Source of the DNA: a bacterium
GTDB taxonomy: Bacteria > Zhuqueibacterota > Zhuqueibacteria > Zhuqueibacterales > Zhuqueibacteraceae
DNA length: 64,000 bases
Assembly: GCA_023150945.1 (NCBI GenBank)
Contig: JAKLJX010000003.1
Span: 161,066-225,065, forward strand
Direction of reading: 5' to 3'
Shown here piece after piece: positions 55,156 to 63,289 of the stretch; the first letter of the stretch is position 1, and each line of letters starts with the position of its first letter. The notes under the pieces were generated by a model, which saw only the letters and a program-made list of their open reading frames with translations, searched no databases and had not been told where the DNA came from. Position numbers and translations under genes: made by a program.

Positions 55156-56177
55156 TGCAGTTCCATTTGCAGAATGCCATTGCTGCCCACCGCGCTGCGC
55201 TCGCGGTGATGCGTGGGCGTGCTGGTGAGCTGGAAATCGACATTCATGCTCAGGCGCGCGTTCTTGGCAACATAAAAGTTCAAGCCGGCCAGCGCAGAAA
55301 TCGTATTACGGCCGATCTCCTCGAGGTCACGCGCCAGAAAACTCGTCACCACCACCGGCTCAACTGCCTTGAGCAGCCGGCTCGCGATTTTCAGGCGATG
55401 GGCGTAGAGCAGCTTGCCGCCGAGGAAATGAACATTCCTGCCGTCGCCCACGCGCTTCTCGACTTCGGAGGCATGCGGATCCATGCCGGTGATGCCCTCG
55501 ATCTCGACGTGATGCGCCTCCGTGTCGCGCACCAACTCCAGCGCCGCCGCCCAGACCGTTTGCGTGCCGCCCTCGATCTTGTCGAGCTTCACCGTGCCGC
55601 TGCCGCCCAGCGCAAAGGAGCCGAGCGTGTTGAGGCGCGTGAGATGTCCGATCACGGCAAAGTCGTTGGACTCATTGTAGCCCAGGCTGGCCGAAAGGCC
55701 GAGGGGCCGCTCTTGCGGCCGCGCTTTGCGATGATAGCGCAGATTCAGCTCGCGGCCGACCAGGCCCAGCGGCTCGAGGTATTGGTAGAGCAGCGTGCGG
55801 TCCACGGTGCGCAATTTCTCTTTGGACTTTTGAAACTCATAGCCAAAGCGCTTCTTGCTGTGCCCGAATTCCAAATCGACGGCCTTGCCGAGATCCGCAG
55901 TCAAAAAGGCCTCGCGCAACTCCATTTCGTGGGTGTCGGATTCACCGCGGATATCGATTTGCGCATCGAAGGTGTCATCGATCTTGGTTTCAAACTGCAG
56001 CTTGGCACGATAGAACGATTCACTGTAGGTTTCGTTGTAGGTGTATTCCGCGCCGACGCGCAGCCAGCCGGAAATGCTGGTTTTGGATTGCGCCGCGCTC
56101 TCCGCCGGCCAGGCGAGGAAGAAGGCGGGCAGCAGCGCGGCAATGCCGGTACAAAACGGGCGATTCTTCCTATACAT
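55149..56177 (-). CDS. Porin-like outer-membrane beta-barrel protein
   Basis: The product has 342 residues from ATG 56177 (AAGGAAG upstream), with the signal peptide 'ALLPAFFLAWPAESAAQS'. The mature chain is a series of alternating amphipathic strands ('ISGWLRVGAEYTYNETYS', 'FYRAKLQFETKIDDTFDAQI', 'LREAFLTADLGKAVDLEFGH') and ends in aromatic Trp ('LQMELQW'), as expected for a trimeric porin such as the phosphate-selective OprP/OprO type. The specificity is unknown. Its partner CotH overlaps it. Confidence 0.75.
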   Translation of the reverse strand: MYRKNRPFCTGIAALLPAFFLAWPAESAAQSKTSISGWLRVGAEYTYNETYSESFYRAKLQFETKIDDTFDAQIDIRGESDTHEMELREAFLTADLGKAVDLEFGHSKKRFGYEFQKSKEKLRTVDRTLLYQYLEPLGLVGRELNLRYHRKARPQERPLGLSASLGYNESNDFAVIGHLTRLNTLGSFALGGSGTVKLDKIEGGTQTVWAAALELVRDTEAHHVEIEGITGMDPHASEVEKRVGDGRNVHFLGGKLLYAHRLKIASRLLKAVEPVVVTSFLARDLEEIGRNTISALAGLNFYVAKNARLSMNVDFQLTSTPTHHRERSAVGSNGILQMELQW

Positions 56178-56286
56178 TCGCAGTCTTCCTTTCAGCGTGA
56201 AAAGTGGCGGCCGCAATGTTCGAAGTTTTTGCCAATCATGCAAGCGATAATCCGCAAACCCGCGGCATTTCGCCCAAAAGTTTCCC

Positions 56287-56315
56287 TTGAAATTGCCGGC
56301 GAGAATCAATATATA
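56287..56315 (+). promoter_or_regulatory. Sigma70-like promoter of the PAP2 gene
   Basis: TTGAAA (56287-56292), a 17-bp spacer and TATATA (56310-56315), about 87 bases upstream of ATG 56402. The same AT-rich patch lies upstream of the divergent porin gene. Confidence 0.45.
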
Positions 56316-56401
56316 TGCCCGTTCTTTTTGCCAGGCCGAAGAGGACTGCCGTCGAGGCCCAGTTGGAATGCGCCCAAAGATTCACCCCTGCCGGAGTGCC
56401 C

Positions 56402-57304
56402 ATGAAAAGCTCCCTCGCCGCATTGAAGCTTCTCGTCGCCAGTTGTACGCTGTCGGCGGCCGCGGCTTTTGCCCAGCCCCCAGCGCAAGAGCACACCTCC
56501 TCGCCGCACCTGCGTGCGGGCCATTTCGTCTCGGACTCGCAAAGCCCACGGTTTTGGGGATCGCTGTTCGCGGGCGCCCGTGCCAGCGTCAGCGCCTGGC
56601 AGCTTCCGCTGTTTGCCGCGAGCCTGCTGACCGAGCGCCAAAAAGCTGGCAACGGCTTGCCCATGCCGCCGCTCGAAGTCGACCATGAAATTGCCGAAGA
56701 ACTCTCACGCCGCGATGGCGCCAGCTCGCTGGGATCGATCAGTCCGCGTTACTATCCACTGTTGGCGGTGCGCGGCCGCCTGGCCGGGATGATCTTGCTC
56801 GACGCGCTCACCGGCCAGGACTATTCGCCCGCGAGCTATGCCAAGCTGTTCCGCTTTCAACAAGCGGTCTATTTCAACTCGGTGGTCACCCACTTGGCGA
56901 AGCGCAATTTCAATCGCCGCCGACCGGATGGCTCCGACAGCCAGTCGTTCTTCTCCGGACACACTTCCACGGCGTTTGCCACTTCGACTTTTCTTTATCT
57001 GGAAGTCCGCGATTTCATCGCCGGCGAAACCCGGCAGGGCCGCGACCTGCCGCTGCTGTCCGCCGCGCAATGGCAAGCGGCCTCGTTCGGACTGCTGTAC
57101 GGTTGGGCCGCTTATGTCGGCTACTCCCGCATTCATGACAACAAGCATTATCTCAGCGATGTGTTGGTGGGTGCGGCGAGCGGCACGCTGGTGAGTTATC
57201 TTCTTTATCCCCACGAAAACAGAAAACCCTCGCCCTCCCGATTCGCGCTGGGTTTCGTGCCGCTGCCACGCGGCCCGGCCATGGCCGTGAGTTATTCTTT
57301 CTGA
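56402..57304 (+). CDS. PAP2-superfamily phosphatase
   Basis: The product has 300 residues from ATG 56402 with the signal 'LLVASCTLSAAAAFAQP'. The three PAP2 signature motifs are present: 'KRNFNRRRPDG' (K-x6-RP), 'SFFSGHTSTAF' (SGH) and 'SRIHDNKHYLSDVLVG' (R-x5-H-x3-D). It is a periplasmic or outer-surface acid phosphatase acting on lipid or small phosphates. The last residues 'AMAVSYSF' end in an aromatic, which hints at some barrel-type contact but is not diagnostic. Frame upstream of 56402 was rejected. Confidence 0.88.
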   Translation: MKSSLAALKLLVASCTLSAAAAFAQPPAQEHTSSPHLRAGHFVSDSQSPRFWGSLFAGARASVSAWQLPLFAASLLTERQKAGNGLPMPPLEVDHEIAEELSRRDGASSLGSISPRYYPLLAVRGRLAGMILLDALTGQDYSPASYAKLFRFQQAVYFNSVVTHLAKRNFNRRRPDGSDSQSFFSGHTSTAFATSTFLYLEVRDFIAGETRQGRDLPLLSAAQWQAASFGLLYGWAAYVGYSRIHDNKHYLSDVLVGAASGTLVSYLLYPHENRKPSPSRFALGFVPLPRGPAMAVSYSF

Positions 57305-57451
57305 GGCGCGCCTCGGCCGGTACGGTTTGCCGGCCTGCACCCCGCTCACTTCCTTCTGTACGGGCCTGATTGCATGCAGCGATCACCCCGACCTTCCTTT
57401 CCCACGTTTTGAAATCACCTCTTGATCGGCGCCACCCGGCCAAAAAAGGGC

Positions 57452-57508
57452 TTGCGTTCGGCAATTCTTTTGATATATTGTATGCCAATAATCGCATACA
57501 GGCATACA
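57452..57508 (+). promoter_or_regulatory. Promoter and ArsR operator of the arsenic operon
   Basis: TTGCGT (57452-57457), a 16-bp spacer and TATATT (57474-57479). Overlapping the end of the -10 is a perfect inverted repeat TGTATGCC (57479-57486) and GGCATACA (57501-57508). A repressor there would block RNA polymerase. It ends 2 bases before the arsR ATG. Confidence 0.65.
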
Positions 57509-57510
57509 AA

Positions 57511-57918
57511 ATGACGACCATTGCCGAACTCTGCAAGGCGCTGGGGGAGGAGACGCGTTTGCGCCTCGCCCATCTTTTTCTGCAAACCGATCAAGACATC
57601 TGCGTTTGTGAAATGGTGGATACCCTGAAGCTGCCACAGTATCAAATCTCCAAGCATTTGACCATTCTCAAAAACGCCGGGCTGTTGCGCGCCAGCCGCA
57701 AAGGGACGTGGGTCTATTACAGTCTCAATCGCGAGACTTCTGCGTTTTGGCGCGACCTGAGCCGAGTCTTGCGCCGCCATCTCGATCATCCGCCGTTCAC
57801 CCACGACGCCGCCGAGTTGAAGCGGCGGCTGGCTCTGCGTGAGAACGGCAAATGTGTCGTCGGTTTTGTGGCAGCTCGTGCCGTGCATTCTTCTACTCGT
57901 TCGAGAAAGGCCAGCTAA
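57511..57918 (+). CDS. arsR: ArsR family arsenite-responsive repressor
   Basis: The product has 135 residues from ATG 57511; the frame to 57370 is leader. 'KALGEETRLRLAHLFLQ', the arsenite-site-like 'DICVCEMVDTLKL' (Cys-Val-Cys) and 'LPQYQISKHLTILKNAGLLR' (recognition helix) are classic. A strong palindrome overlaps its promoter. It shares TAATG with arsC, so arsR and arsC are translationally coupled. The tail after 'RREN' is longer than in the 48558 paralogue. Confidence 0.93.
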   Translation: MTTIAELCKALGEETRLRLAHLFLQTDQDICVCEMVDTLKLPQYQISKHLTILKNAGLLRASRKGTWVYYSLNRETSAFWRDLSRVLRRHLDHPPFTHDAAELKRRLALRENGKCVVGFVAARAVHSSTRSRKAS

Positions 57919-58328
57919 TGCTCCCCAAAACCCGCGTGATCTTCATTTGCACCCACAACTCCAGCCGCAGCCAGATGGCCGAGGGCCTGCTGCGTCAGCT
58001 TGCCGGCGACCGCTTTGAGGTCTACAGCGCCGGCACGGTTGCCACCCGCGTTCATCCCCTGGCCATCAAAGCCATGGCGGAAAAGGGTATCGACATCTCG
58101 CAGCAGACTTCGGATCATCTCGATCAATACATGGGCATGGAATTCGACTACGTCATCACCGTCTGCGACCACGCCAAAGAAGCCTGCCCCTATTTTCCCA
58201 CCAACAAGGCCCGGTTACACTGGAGCTTTCCCGACCCTGCGGCGGCCACCGGCACGGAGGAAGAACGGCTGGCCAAGTTTCGCGAGGTGCGCGATCAAAT
58301 TGAGCGCCGGCTGCCGGCCCTGCTTTGA
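57918..58328 (+). CDS. arsC: Thioredoxin-coupled arsenate reductase
   Basis: This 136-residue low-molecular-weight phosphatase-like reductase converts arsenate to arsenite. The P-loop is 'ICTHNSSRSQMAEG' (Cys-x5-Arg) and the second and third redox cysteines are in 'VCDHAKEACPYFP', as in the B. subtilis type (Cys10, Cys82, Cys89). 'WSFPDPAAATGTEEERL' carries the catalytic Asp-Pro. ATG 57918 overlaps the arsR stop. Confidence 0.94.
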   Translation: MLPKTRVIFICTHNSSRSQMAEGLLRQLAGDRFEVYSAGTVATRVHPLAIKAMAEKGIDISQQTSDHLDQYMGMEFDYVITVCDHAKEACPYFPTNKARLHWSFPDPAAATGTEEERLAKFREVRDQIERRLPALL

Positions 58329-58418
58329 GAACTGTGTCACCGTTCCTGAAGGTGCCGTTGAGAAATCTCTCCGGCTGCCTGCCCAATCACGAAGTTCAAC
58401 TTGAAGTGGGAGCATGTG

Positions 58419-59507
58419 ATGAAGCTGATGCGACTGCTGGAAAAACTCCAGAGTTTCAGATTCCTGCCGTTCTTTGTGCTGATCAGCATGGCGGTGGGAA
58501 TCGGCCTCGGGAAATTGTACGGCATTTCCAATTTCACCCTCACCCCGCCGATTGACGCCCTCCTCGCGATTTTTCACGGCACCTACACGTTCTCACTGGC
58601 CAACACCCTGGCACTGGGCGTTGTGATCGGCCTGTTTCTGATGATGTATCCGGCCATGACCAACATCAAGTTCGAAGATCTCGGCCGCGCGGTGAAATCG
58701 CCCAAACAATTGTTGGTGGTCTTGTTCTTCAATTTTGCCATCGCGCCGTTTTGGATGCTGCTGCTGGCCAACTGGTTTCTCGAGCCCGGCAGCGATTTTC
58801 ACACCGGCCTGGTGCTTTACGGTCTGGCGCCGTGCATTGCGATGGTGATTATCTTCACCTTTCTTGCGTTCGGCAATACCGCCATGGCCATCGTGCTGGT
58901 GGCGATGAATTCCATCCTGCAGATGATTCTCATTCCCGTTTACGCCCGCTGGCTGCTGGGCGAGGTGCGTTTCGACGTCTGGCTGGTGGCGGAAAGCGTC
59001 GTGCTCTATCTCGGCATTCCGCTGGTGGCGGGATTTTTTACCCGGCGCTGGGGCATGAAAAAATACGGCGAAGCCGGCTTCAAGAAGGTCAAAACCTATC
59101 TCGACAGCCTTTCCATCATCGGCTTGTTGTTCACCCTCATCGTCATGTTCGCGTTGAAGGGAGATTTGATCGTCGCTGAGCCCGGCATCATCCTCAAGCT
59201 GGCGATACCGATGACGTTGTTCTTCTGGAGCGTTTTCGGCGTGGTTTATTTGGTGGGATGGAAGCTCGGCTTCACCTATGAAGACGCGACGGCGGTCGCA
59301 TTCAACTCCACCGGCAGAGATTTTGAGATTGCCATCGCCATTGCGATCACCGCATTCAATCCGGCGGTGGCGCTGGCAACGGTGGTCGGCCCGCTCATCG
59401 AAGTGCCGGTGATGCTGGTGCTGGTGTGGCTGGCGCGCGCGACGCAACGGCGGTTGTTCGGCGAGCCTGTCTTGCCCCGGGAAATGCCCGCGGCCGCGAC
59501 AAGCTGA
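58419..59507 (+). CDS. acr3: Acr3-type arsenite efflux transporter
   Basis: The product has 362 residues from ATG 58419 (GGGAG upstream; TTG 58401 and GTG 58416 are alternatives). It is a ten-helix BART-superfamily carrier with the essential cysteine in 'YGLAPCIAMVIIFTFL', preceded by 'FALVIGL'-type helix 'LGVVIGLFLMMYPAM'. 'NSTGRDFEIAIAIAITAF' is also conserved. It completes arsR-arsC-acr3: sensing, arsenate reduction, arsenite export through the inner membrane. Confidence 0.93.
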   Translation: MKLMRLLEKLQSFRFLPFFVLISMAVGIGLGKLYGISNFTLTPPIDALLAIFHGTYTFSLANTLALGVVIGLFLMMYPAMTNIKFEDLGRAVKSPKQLLVVLFFNFAIAPFWMLLLANWFLEPGSDFHTGLVLYGLAPCIAMVIIFTFLAFGNTAMAIVLVAMNSILQMILIPVYARWLLGEVRFDVWLVAESVVLYLGIPLVAGFFTRRWGMKKYGEAGFKKVKTYLDSLSIIGLLFTLIVMFALKGDLIVAEPGIILKLAIPMTLFFWSVFGVVYLVGWKLGFTYEDATAVAFNSTGRDFEIAIAIAITAFNPAVALATVVGPLIEVPVMLVLVWLARATQRRLFGEPVLPREMPAAATS

Positions 59508-59674
59508 GCGCGTCAAGCCGGCTCCGAAAGGGAAGCCAACAAAAAGCCTGCACCGCGTTTCGAGCTTGGCGAAGCCGGTGGAGGAACTGCGAAGTCTGCC
59601 GGACGGAGAGGACGGACGCTGCAACCCGCATGGGCGCGGGGCCGAGGCGGACAAGGACCAGGCGCGTTGGCGCG

Positions 59675-60199
59675 CTATGATTGTGAACTGCCGGCAAGCA
59701 TCTGTCTGGCGAAGCGCACAAGCTCCTGCACCTCGCGGGCAATCGTCTCCGACAACTCACGTTGTCCTCGTATCGCCTTCAGCATGGTGGGCACTGACAA
59801 CACCTCCTCGAGCGTGCGGGCCAGGGTGAAATCGGCACTGGCGTTTTTGCCCACAAACTGCGCCAAAAATTCACCGTCAACCGGCGGGCCCTCCTTGAGA
59901 TGGACGCGGGAGATCGCACCCTCGGGAGTGATCCCCACCAGCAATCCGGCTGCTGCGCGGTTGAGCGTAAGAGTCTTGTGGAAAACAAGTCCAAGAAGCT
60001 TTTCCTCACCCGGCGCATAGCCGGCATCCCACGCTTCGCCATACGTTCTGCCTGCACTCTCGCCGGCGGCTTTGAGGACATCGGCGCCGGGAAAAACCAG
60101 GGCACCATCCTGGGCCGTCAGTTTCGGCTGTGCCAGTGCCGTCACGAACGACGCCAGGAGAGCCACTCCGAGTCCGGCGAATGCCGGTGGTGTTCTCAT
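59675..60199 (-). CDS. Small exported protein, possibly a degenerate FMN-binding-type domain
   Basis: The product has 174 residues from ATG 60199 (AAGGAG upstream) with the signal 'GVALLASFVTALAQP'. The middle, 'KTLTLNRAAAGLLVGITPEG' then AISRVHLKEGPPVDGEFLAQFVG, recalls FMN_bind proteins (RnfG/NqrC) in the glycine-rich strand and the 'FL.QF.GK' helix, but the SGAT flavinylation Thr motif is absent ('LSVPTMLKAI'). It may not bind flavin. It follows the TonB receptor stop by 86 bases, in the same orientation. Confidence 0.5.
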   Translation of the reverse strand: MRTPPAFAGLGVALLASFVTALAQPKLTAQDGALVFPGADVLKAAGESAGRTYGEAWDAGYAPGEEKLLGLVFHKTLTLNRAAAGLLVGITPEGAISRVHLKEGPPVDGEFLAQFVGKNASADFTLARTLEEVLSVPTMLKAIRGQRELSETIAREVQELVRFARQMLAGSSQS

Positions 60200-60285
60200 C
60201 GCTGGGCTCCTTTCGTTGATCTTGAAGCAAAACGCCCGGACCTGCGAAAGGCCCGGGCGAATCTCACCTTGAGAACTCGTCAAAC

Positions 60286-63024
60286 CTAAAACTTCAAAGC
60301 CAGTCCGAGCGAATAAGTCGTGCCTTTCAGGTTGCCTTTGACTTTCCGTTCGTTCTGGGTGAATTCCTGCTCCTGGCCGAGAATATCCCTGGCAGTCAAC
60401 TTCAATTCATAACGTTGCCCGAAGTTTTGCGCCAGCGTCAGATCCAACAGGTCACGGGGCAGTTCCAGAATGTCGTCATCATACAGTGAGCCGACCTGCG
60501 CGATACGCTTGCCGAAGCGGTTGTAGAGCAGGTTGACCGAGGTATTTGCCCGGCTGTATTGCAGGCCGAGATTGATCATGTAGGGCGATTGACCCTGCAG
60601 ACGGCGATTGTTCTTGGCAATGGCGGTGGTGGAGCCTTTCAAGTCGACGCGCGATTGAATCCAGGAATAGTTGCCGGTGAAGGAAAGGTCGGAAAAAGCT
60701 GCACCGATGAAGGCCAGCGACTTTCTCATTTCCAGCTCAAAGCCGTAGTTTCGGGCCCGGTCGGCATTGCCGAAGCTGCGCGTCAACTCGGTCGTCGGCA
60801 CAATGACTTCTTCAATGGCGTCGGTGAAGTGCTTGTAGAAGATACTGGCCGACAGCATCTCCCCGATGTTCGGGAAGGTTTCAAGGCGAAGATCGAAATT
60901 GCGCACCAGCGTGCGGCGCAGATTCGGATTGCCGTAAACCACGCTGACCGTCGAGAAATCATAGAACGCAAAGGGCGCCAATTCACGAAACTCGGGCCGC
61001 GCCACGGTTTGGCTGAAGGCCGCCCGCACGTTGGAGGCGGGTGAGATGGTGTAGGTCAGATTGACGGACGGCAGGAGGTCGGTCTTGCTCAAATCCACCC
61101 GGACGGCGCGATCCTGCAGATCGAAGGAATTCAGCTTTTGTGAATTGTCCTCGATTCGTGCTCCGGCAATCAGACGCAGGCTCCGGCCGCCCACCGTGAA
61201 TGGCGCATCGACCATCAAGTAACTGGCGGTGAGTTGCTGGCGCGCATCATATTGGTCGGAGCGGTTGGTAATCTCATCGATTTCGAAGCCCCGCGCTCCG
61301 ATGTTGTCGGGCACAAAGAGCGTGCTGAGGTCAGAGTACAACAAGCGGAAATCGGTTTGCGCCGTGGTTTTGAAGGCGAAGGTGCGCGCGGCGAAACTGC
61401 GGTCGCTGTGATTGATCAGGCCGCCGAACTTCACCTTGGCATTGGCCACCGGCACGGTGAAGTCCGAGGCGAATTCACGGTTGTCGTCGTCAAGCGTGGC
61501 GAAGAAACGGCCGCCACTCGCGGGATTGGGCACAAAGGAGAGATTGGCGACATAGGGATCGGACACGTTTCCGATCTCGCGCTGGTAGCCGACGCGCCGG
61601 TAATCGGGTTCGTCGCGCCTGGCTTTGCCGTAGGAAGCACGCCAGTTCCATTGCAAGCCGGCCAGCCGCGGAAAGGCATGGTCGCCGAGAACTTGGCTGG
61701 AATAGGAGAGGCGCGAGACAAAACGCAAACCGGTGTTCTTCTGATCGGCGGAATAATCGTAGTTCGTGCCCAGCAGCTCCACGACTTCATCCTCGGCGGT
61801 GCGGCTGTAAAGGTTCTTCGCGCTGATTTTGTGAAAATCACCCAGCTTGTAGGTGAGATTCAGCAAGCCGCCCCAGAGGGTGGAGAATCGGTACTCGGTG
61901 CCGCGATACTCGAACTGCGGCGTGCCATCGAAGTTGTAATCGTTGCGCACCACCTCGACCCGGTCGAAACCGTTGCGATAGGAGAAGGCGCCGACATATC
62001 CCAGGGTGTTGCCGAGCACCTGCTGCGCATTGCCCAGGGAGATCATGTAGCTGCTGTTGGGGGCGGCCGTCCTGTCGGTGACTGCCCAGTTGTTGCGGAA
62101 GGAACGGCCGATCGCCTGCAGATCGCTGCGGGAATAGTTGCTGGAATTGACTTTCACCCCATTGACGGTGCCGGGCAATTCCCGCGTGCCGTCGTCTATT
62201 CCGAGAAAGTCCCACTTGCCGCCCGCGTAGGTTTTGAAATCCGCCATGGTTGCCCGGCTGTTGTATGAGCCGCTGGCACTCATGCGGATGGTCAGTTGCT
62301 CGGGGAAGTCGATGGTATTGATCTGCACCAGGCCGCCGGAAAAATTGCCGGGCATGTTCGGGGTGAAGGATTTCGAGATGACGGTGTTTTCCAGGAGATT
62401 GGAAGGCAGCATGTCGAAGGCATAGGCCTTGCGATCGGTTTCCGTGCTGGGCAGTTGCGAGCCGTTCAGCAAGGTGTTGTTGTAGCGCTCGCTGGTGCCG
62501 CGCACGTATACGAACTTGTTATCCACGATCGAAACACCGGTAACCCGGCGCAGGGCATCGCCCGTCGTGGCATCCGGCGTCCGCTTGATCTGCTCCGCCG
62601 CGATGCCGTCGCCGATGGCGGCGGCCTTGCGCTGCTGCTGCAAGACGGCGCTCTCCGCGCTCATGATGGCCGTGGCTTCCACCACCACTTCCTCGCCCTG
62701 CAAGGCCTCTTCCTGAAGAATGACGTCGATTTTGATCGTCTTGCCCGCTTCCACGGCGACGTTGTTGACCGTCTTGGTCGTGTAGCCCAGCAGCGAAAAG
62801 CGGATTGAATAGGTGCCCGCCGGCACGTTGCGAATGAGATAGTTGCCGTCAATGTCCACCGCGGCTCCCAGGCTGGTGTTCATCAGTACGGCCGTGGCGC
62901 CGATGAGCACATCGCCTTTTTCCGCTTCGGTCACCCGGCCGGAGATTTGGCCGGTGCTCTGCGCCAGGGCCGGCACTGCCACTGCCAGCAGCATGGCGAA
63001 GATCGTTTTGGTCAGATTCCGCAT
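60286..63024 (-). CDS. TonB-dependent outer-membrane receptor
   Basis: The product has 912 residues from ATG 63024 (GGGAGTGA upstream) with the signal 'AMLLAVAVPALAQS'. A carboxypeptidase-like regulatory domain covers about 27-105 ('GQISGRVTEAEKGDVLIGAT', 'NYLIRNVPAGTYSIRFSLLG'). The plug (about 130-260) has 'DALRRVTGVSIVDNKFVYVR' then GTSERYNNTLLNG. The 22-strand barrel follows and ends 'TYSLGLALKF' with terminal Phe. The arrangement is Bacteroidetes/FCB-like. The ligand is unknown. The next gene downstream, the small exported protein, is probably in its operon. Confidence 0.9.
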   Translation of the reverse strand: MRNLTKTIFAMLLAVAVPALAQSTGQISGRVTEAEKGDVLIGATAVLMNTSLGAAVDIDGNYLIRNVPAGTYSIRFSLLGYTTKTVNNVAVEAGKTIKIDVILQEEALQGEEVVVEATAIMSAESAVLQQQRKAAAIGDGIAAEQIKRTPDATTGDALRRVTGVSIVDNKFVYVRGTSERYNNTLLNGSQLPSTETDRKAYAFDMLPSNLLENTVISKSFTPNMPGNFSGGLVQINTIDFPEQLTIRMSASGSYNSRATMADFKTYAGGKWDFLGIDDGTRELPGTVNGVKVNSSNYSRSDLQAIGRSFRNNWAVTDRTAAPNSSYMISLGNAQQVLGNTLGYVGAFSYRNGFDRVEVVRNDYNFDGTPQFEYRGTEYRFSTLWGGLLNLTYKLGDFHKISAKNLYSRTAEDEVVELLGTNYDYSADQKNTGLRFVSRLSYSSQVLGDHAFPRLAGLQWNWRASYGKARRDEPDYRRVGYQREIGNVSDPYVANLSFVPNPASGGRFFATLDDDNREFASDFTVPVANAKVKFGGLINHSDRSFAARTFAFKTTAQTDFRLLYSDLSTLFVPDNIGARGFEIDEITNRSDQYDARQQLTASYLMVDAPFTVGGRSLRLIAGARIEDNSQKLNSFDLQDRAVRVDLSKTDLLPSVNLTYTISPASNVRAAFSQTVARPEFRELAPFAFYDFSTVSVVYGNPNLRRTLVRNFDLRLETFPNIGEMLSASIFYKHFTDAIEEVIVPTTELTRSFGNADRARNYGFELEMRKSLAFIGAAFSDLSFTGNYSWIQSRVDLKGSTTAIAKNNRRLQGQSPYMINLGLQYSRANTSVNLLYNRFGKRIAQVGSLYDDDILELPRDLLDLTLAQNFGQRYELKLTARDILGQEQEFTQNERKVKGNLKGTTYSLGLALKF

Positions 63025-63089
63025 AAACTCACTCCCTCGAATTTTGAGGATGAAATCGTGCGCTCCACCGAGGGCCCGTTCCATCCCGG

Positions 63090-63223
63090 TTCATACTCTT
63101 ACGTGGGACCTTTTGCTCTGCCTTGCCTCTGCTGTTCATCCTCTGCCATGCGCTCGTACTCTTACTCACAACTCCTTCCTGAATGTGAGTAAGAGCACGA
63201 GCAAGGTAAGAGTATGAACAGCA
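63090..63223. repeat. Set of nested and competing inverted repeats upstream of the TonB receptor
   Basis: An inner hairpin pairs 63152-63170 (GCTCGTACTCTTACTCACA) with 63184-63202, with one mismatch in 19 and a 13-nt loop. An outer pair, TTCATACTCTTAC (63090-63102) and GTAAGAGTATGAA (63206-63218), is perfect. A third, TGCTGTTCAT (63130-63139) with ATGAACAGCA (63214-63223), uses part of the same right arm, so it competes with the outer pair. Confidence 0.75.
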
Positions 63224-63289
63224 ATTCTCGAATGTGCTGCCGGCCGGGGGCGCGAACTCGGCGCGCCGCCCGCGGCCCAGCGGCTTGTC

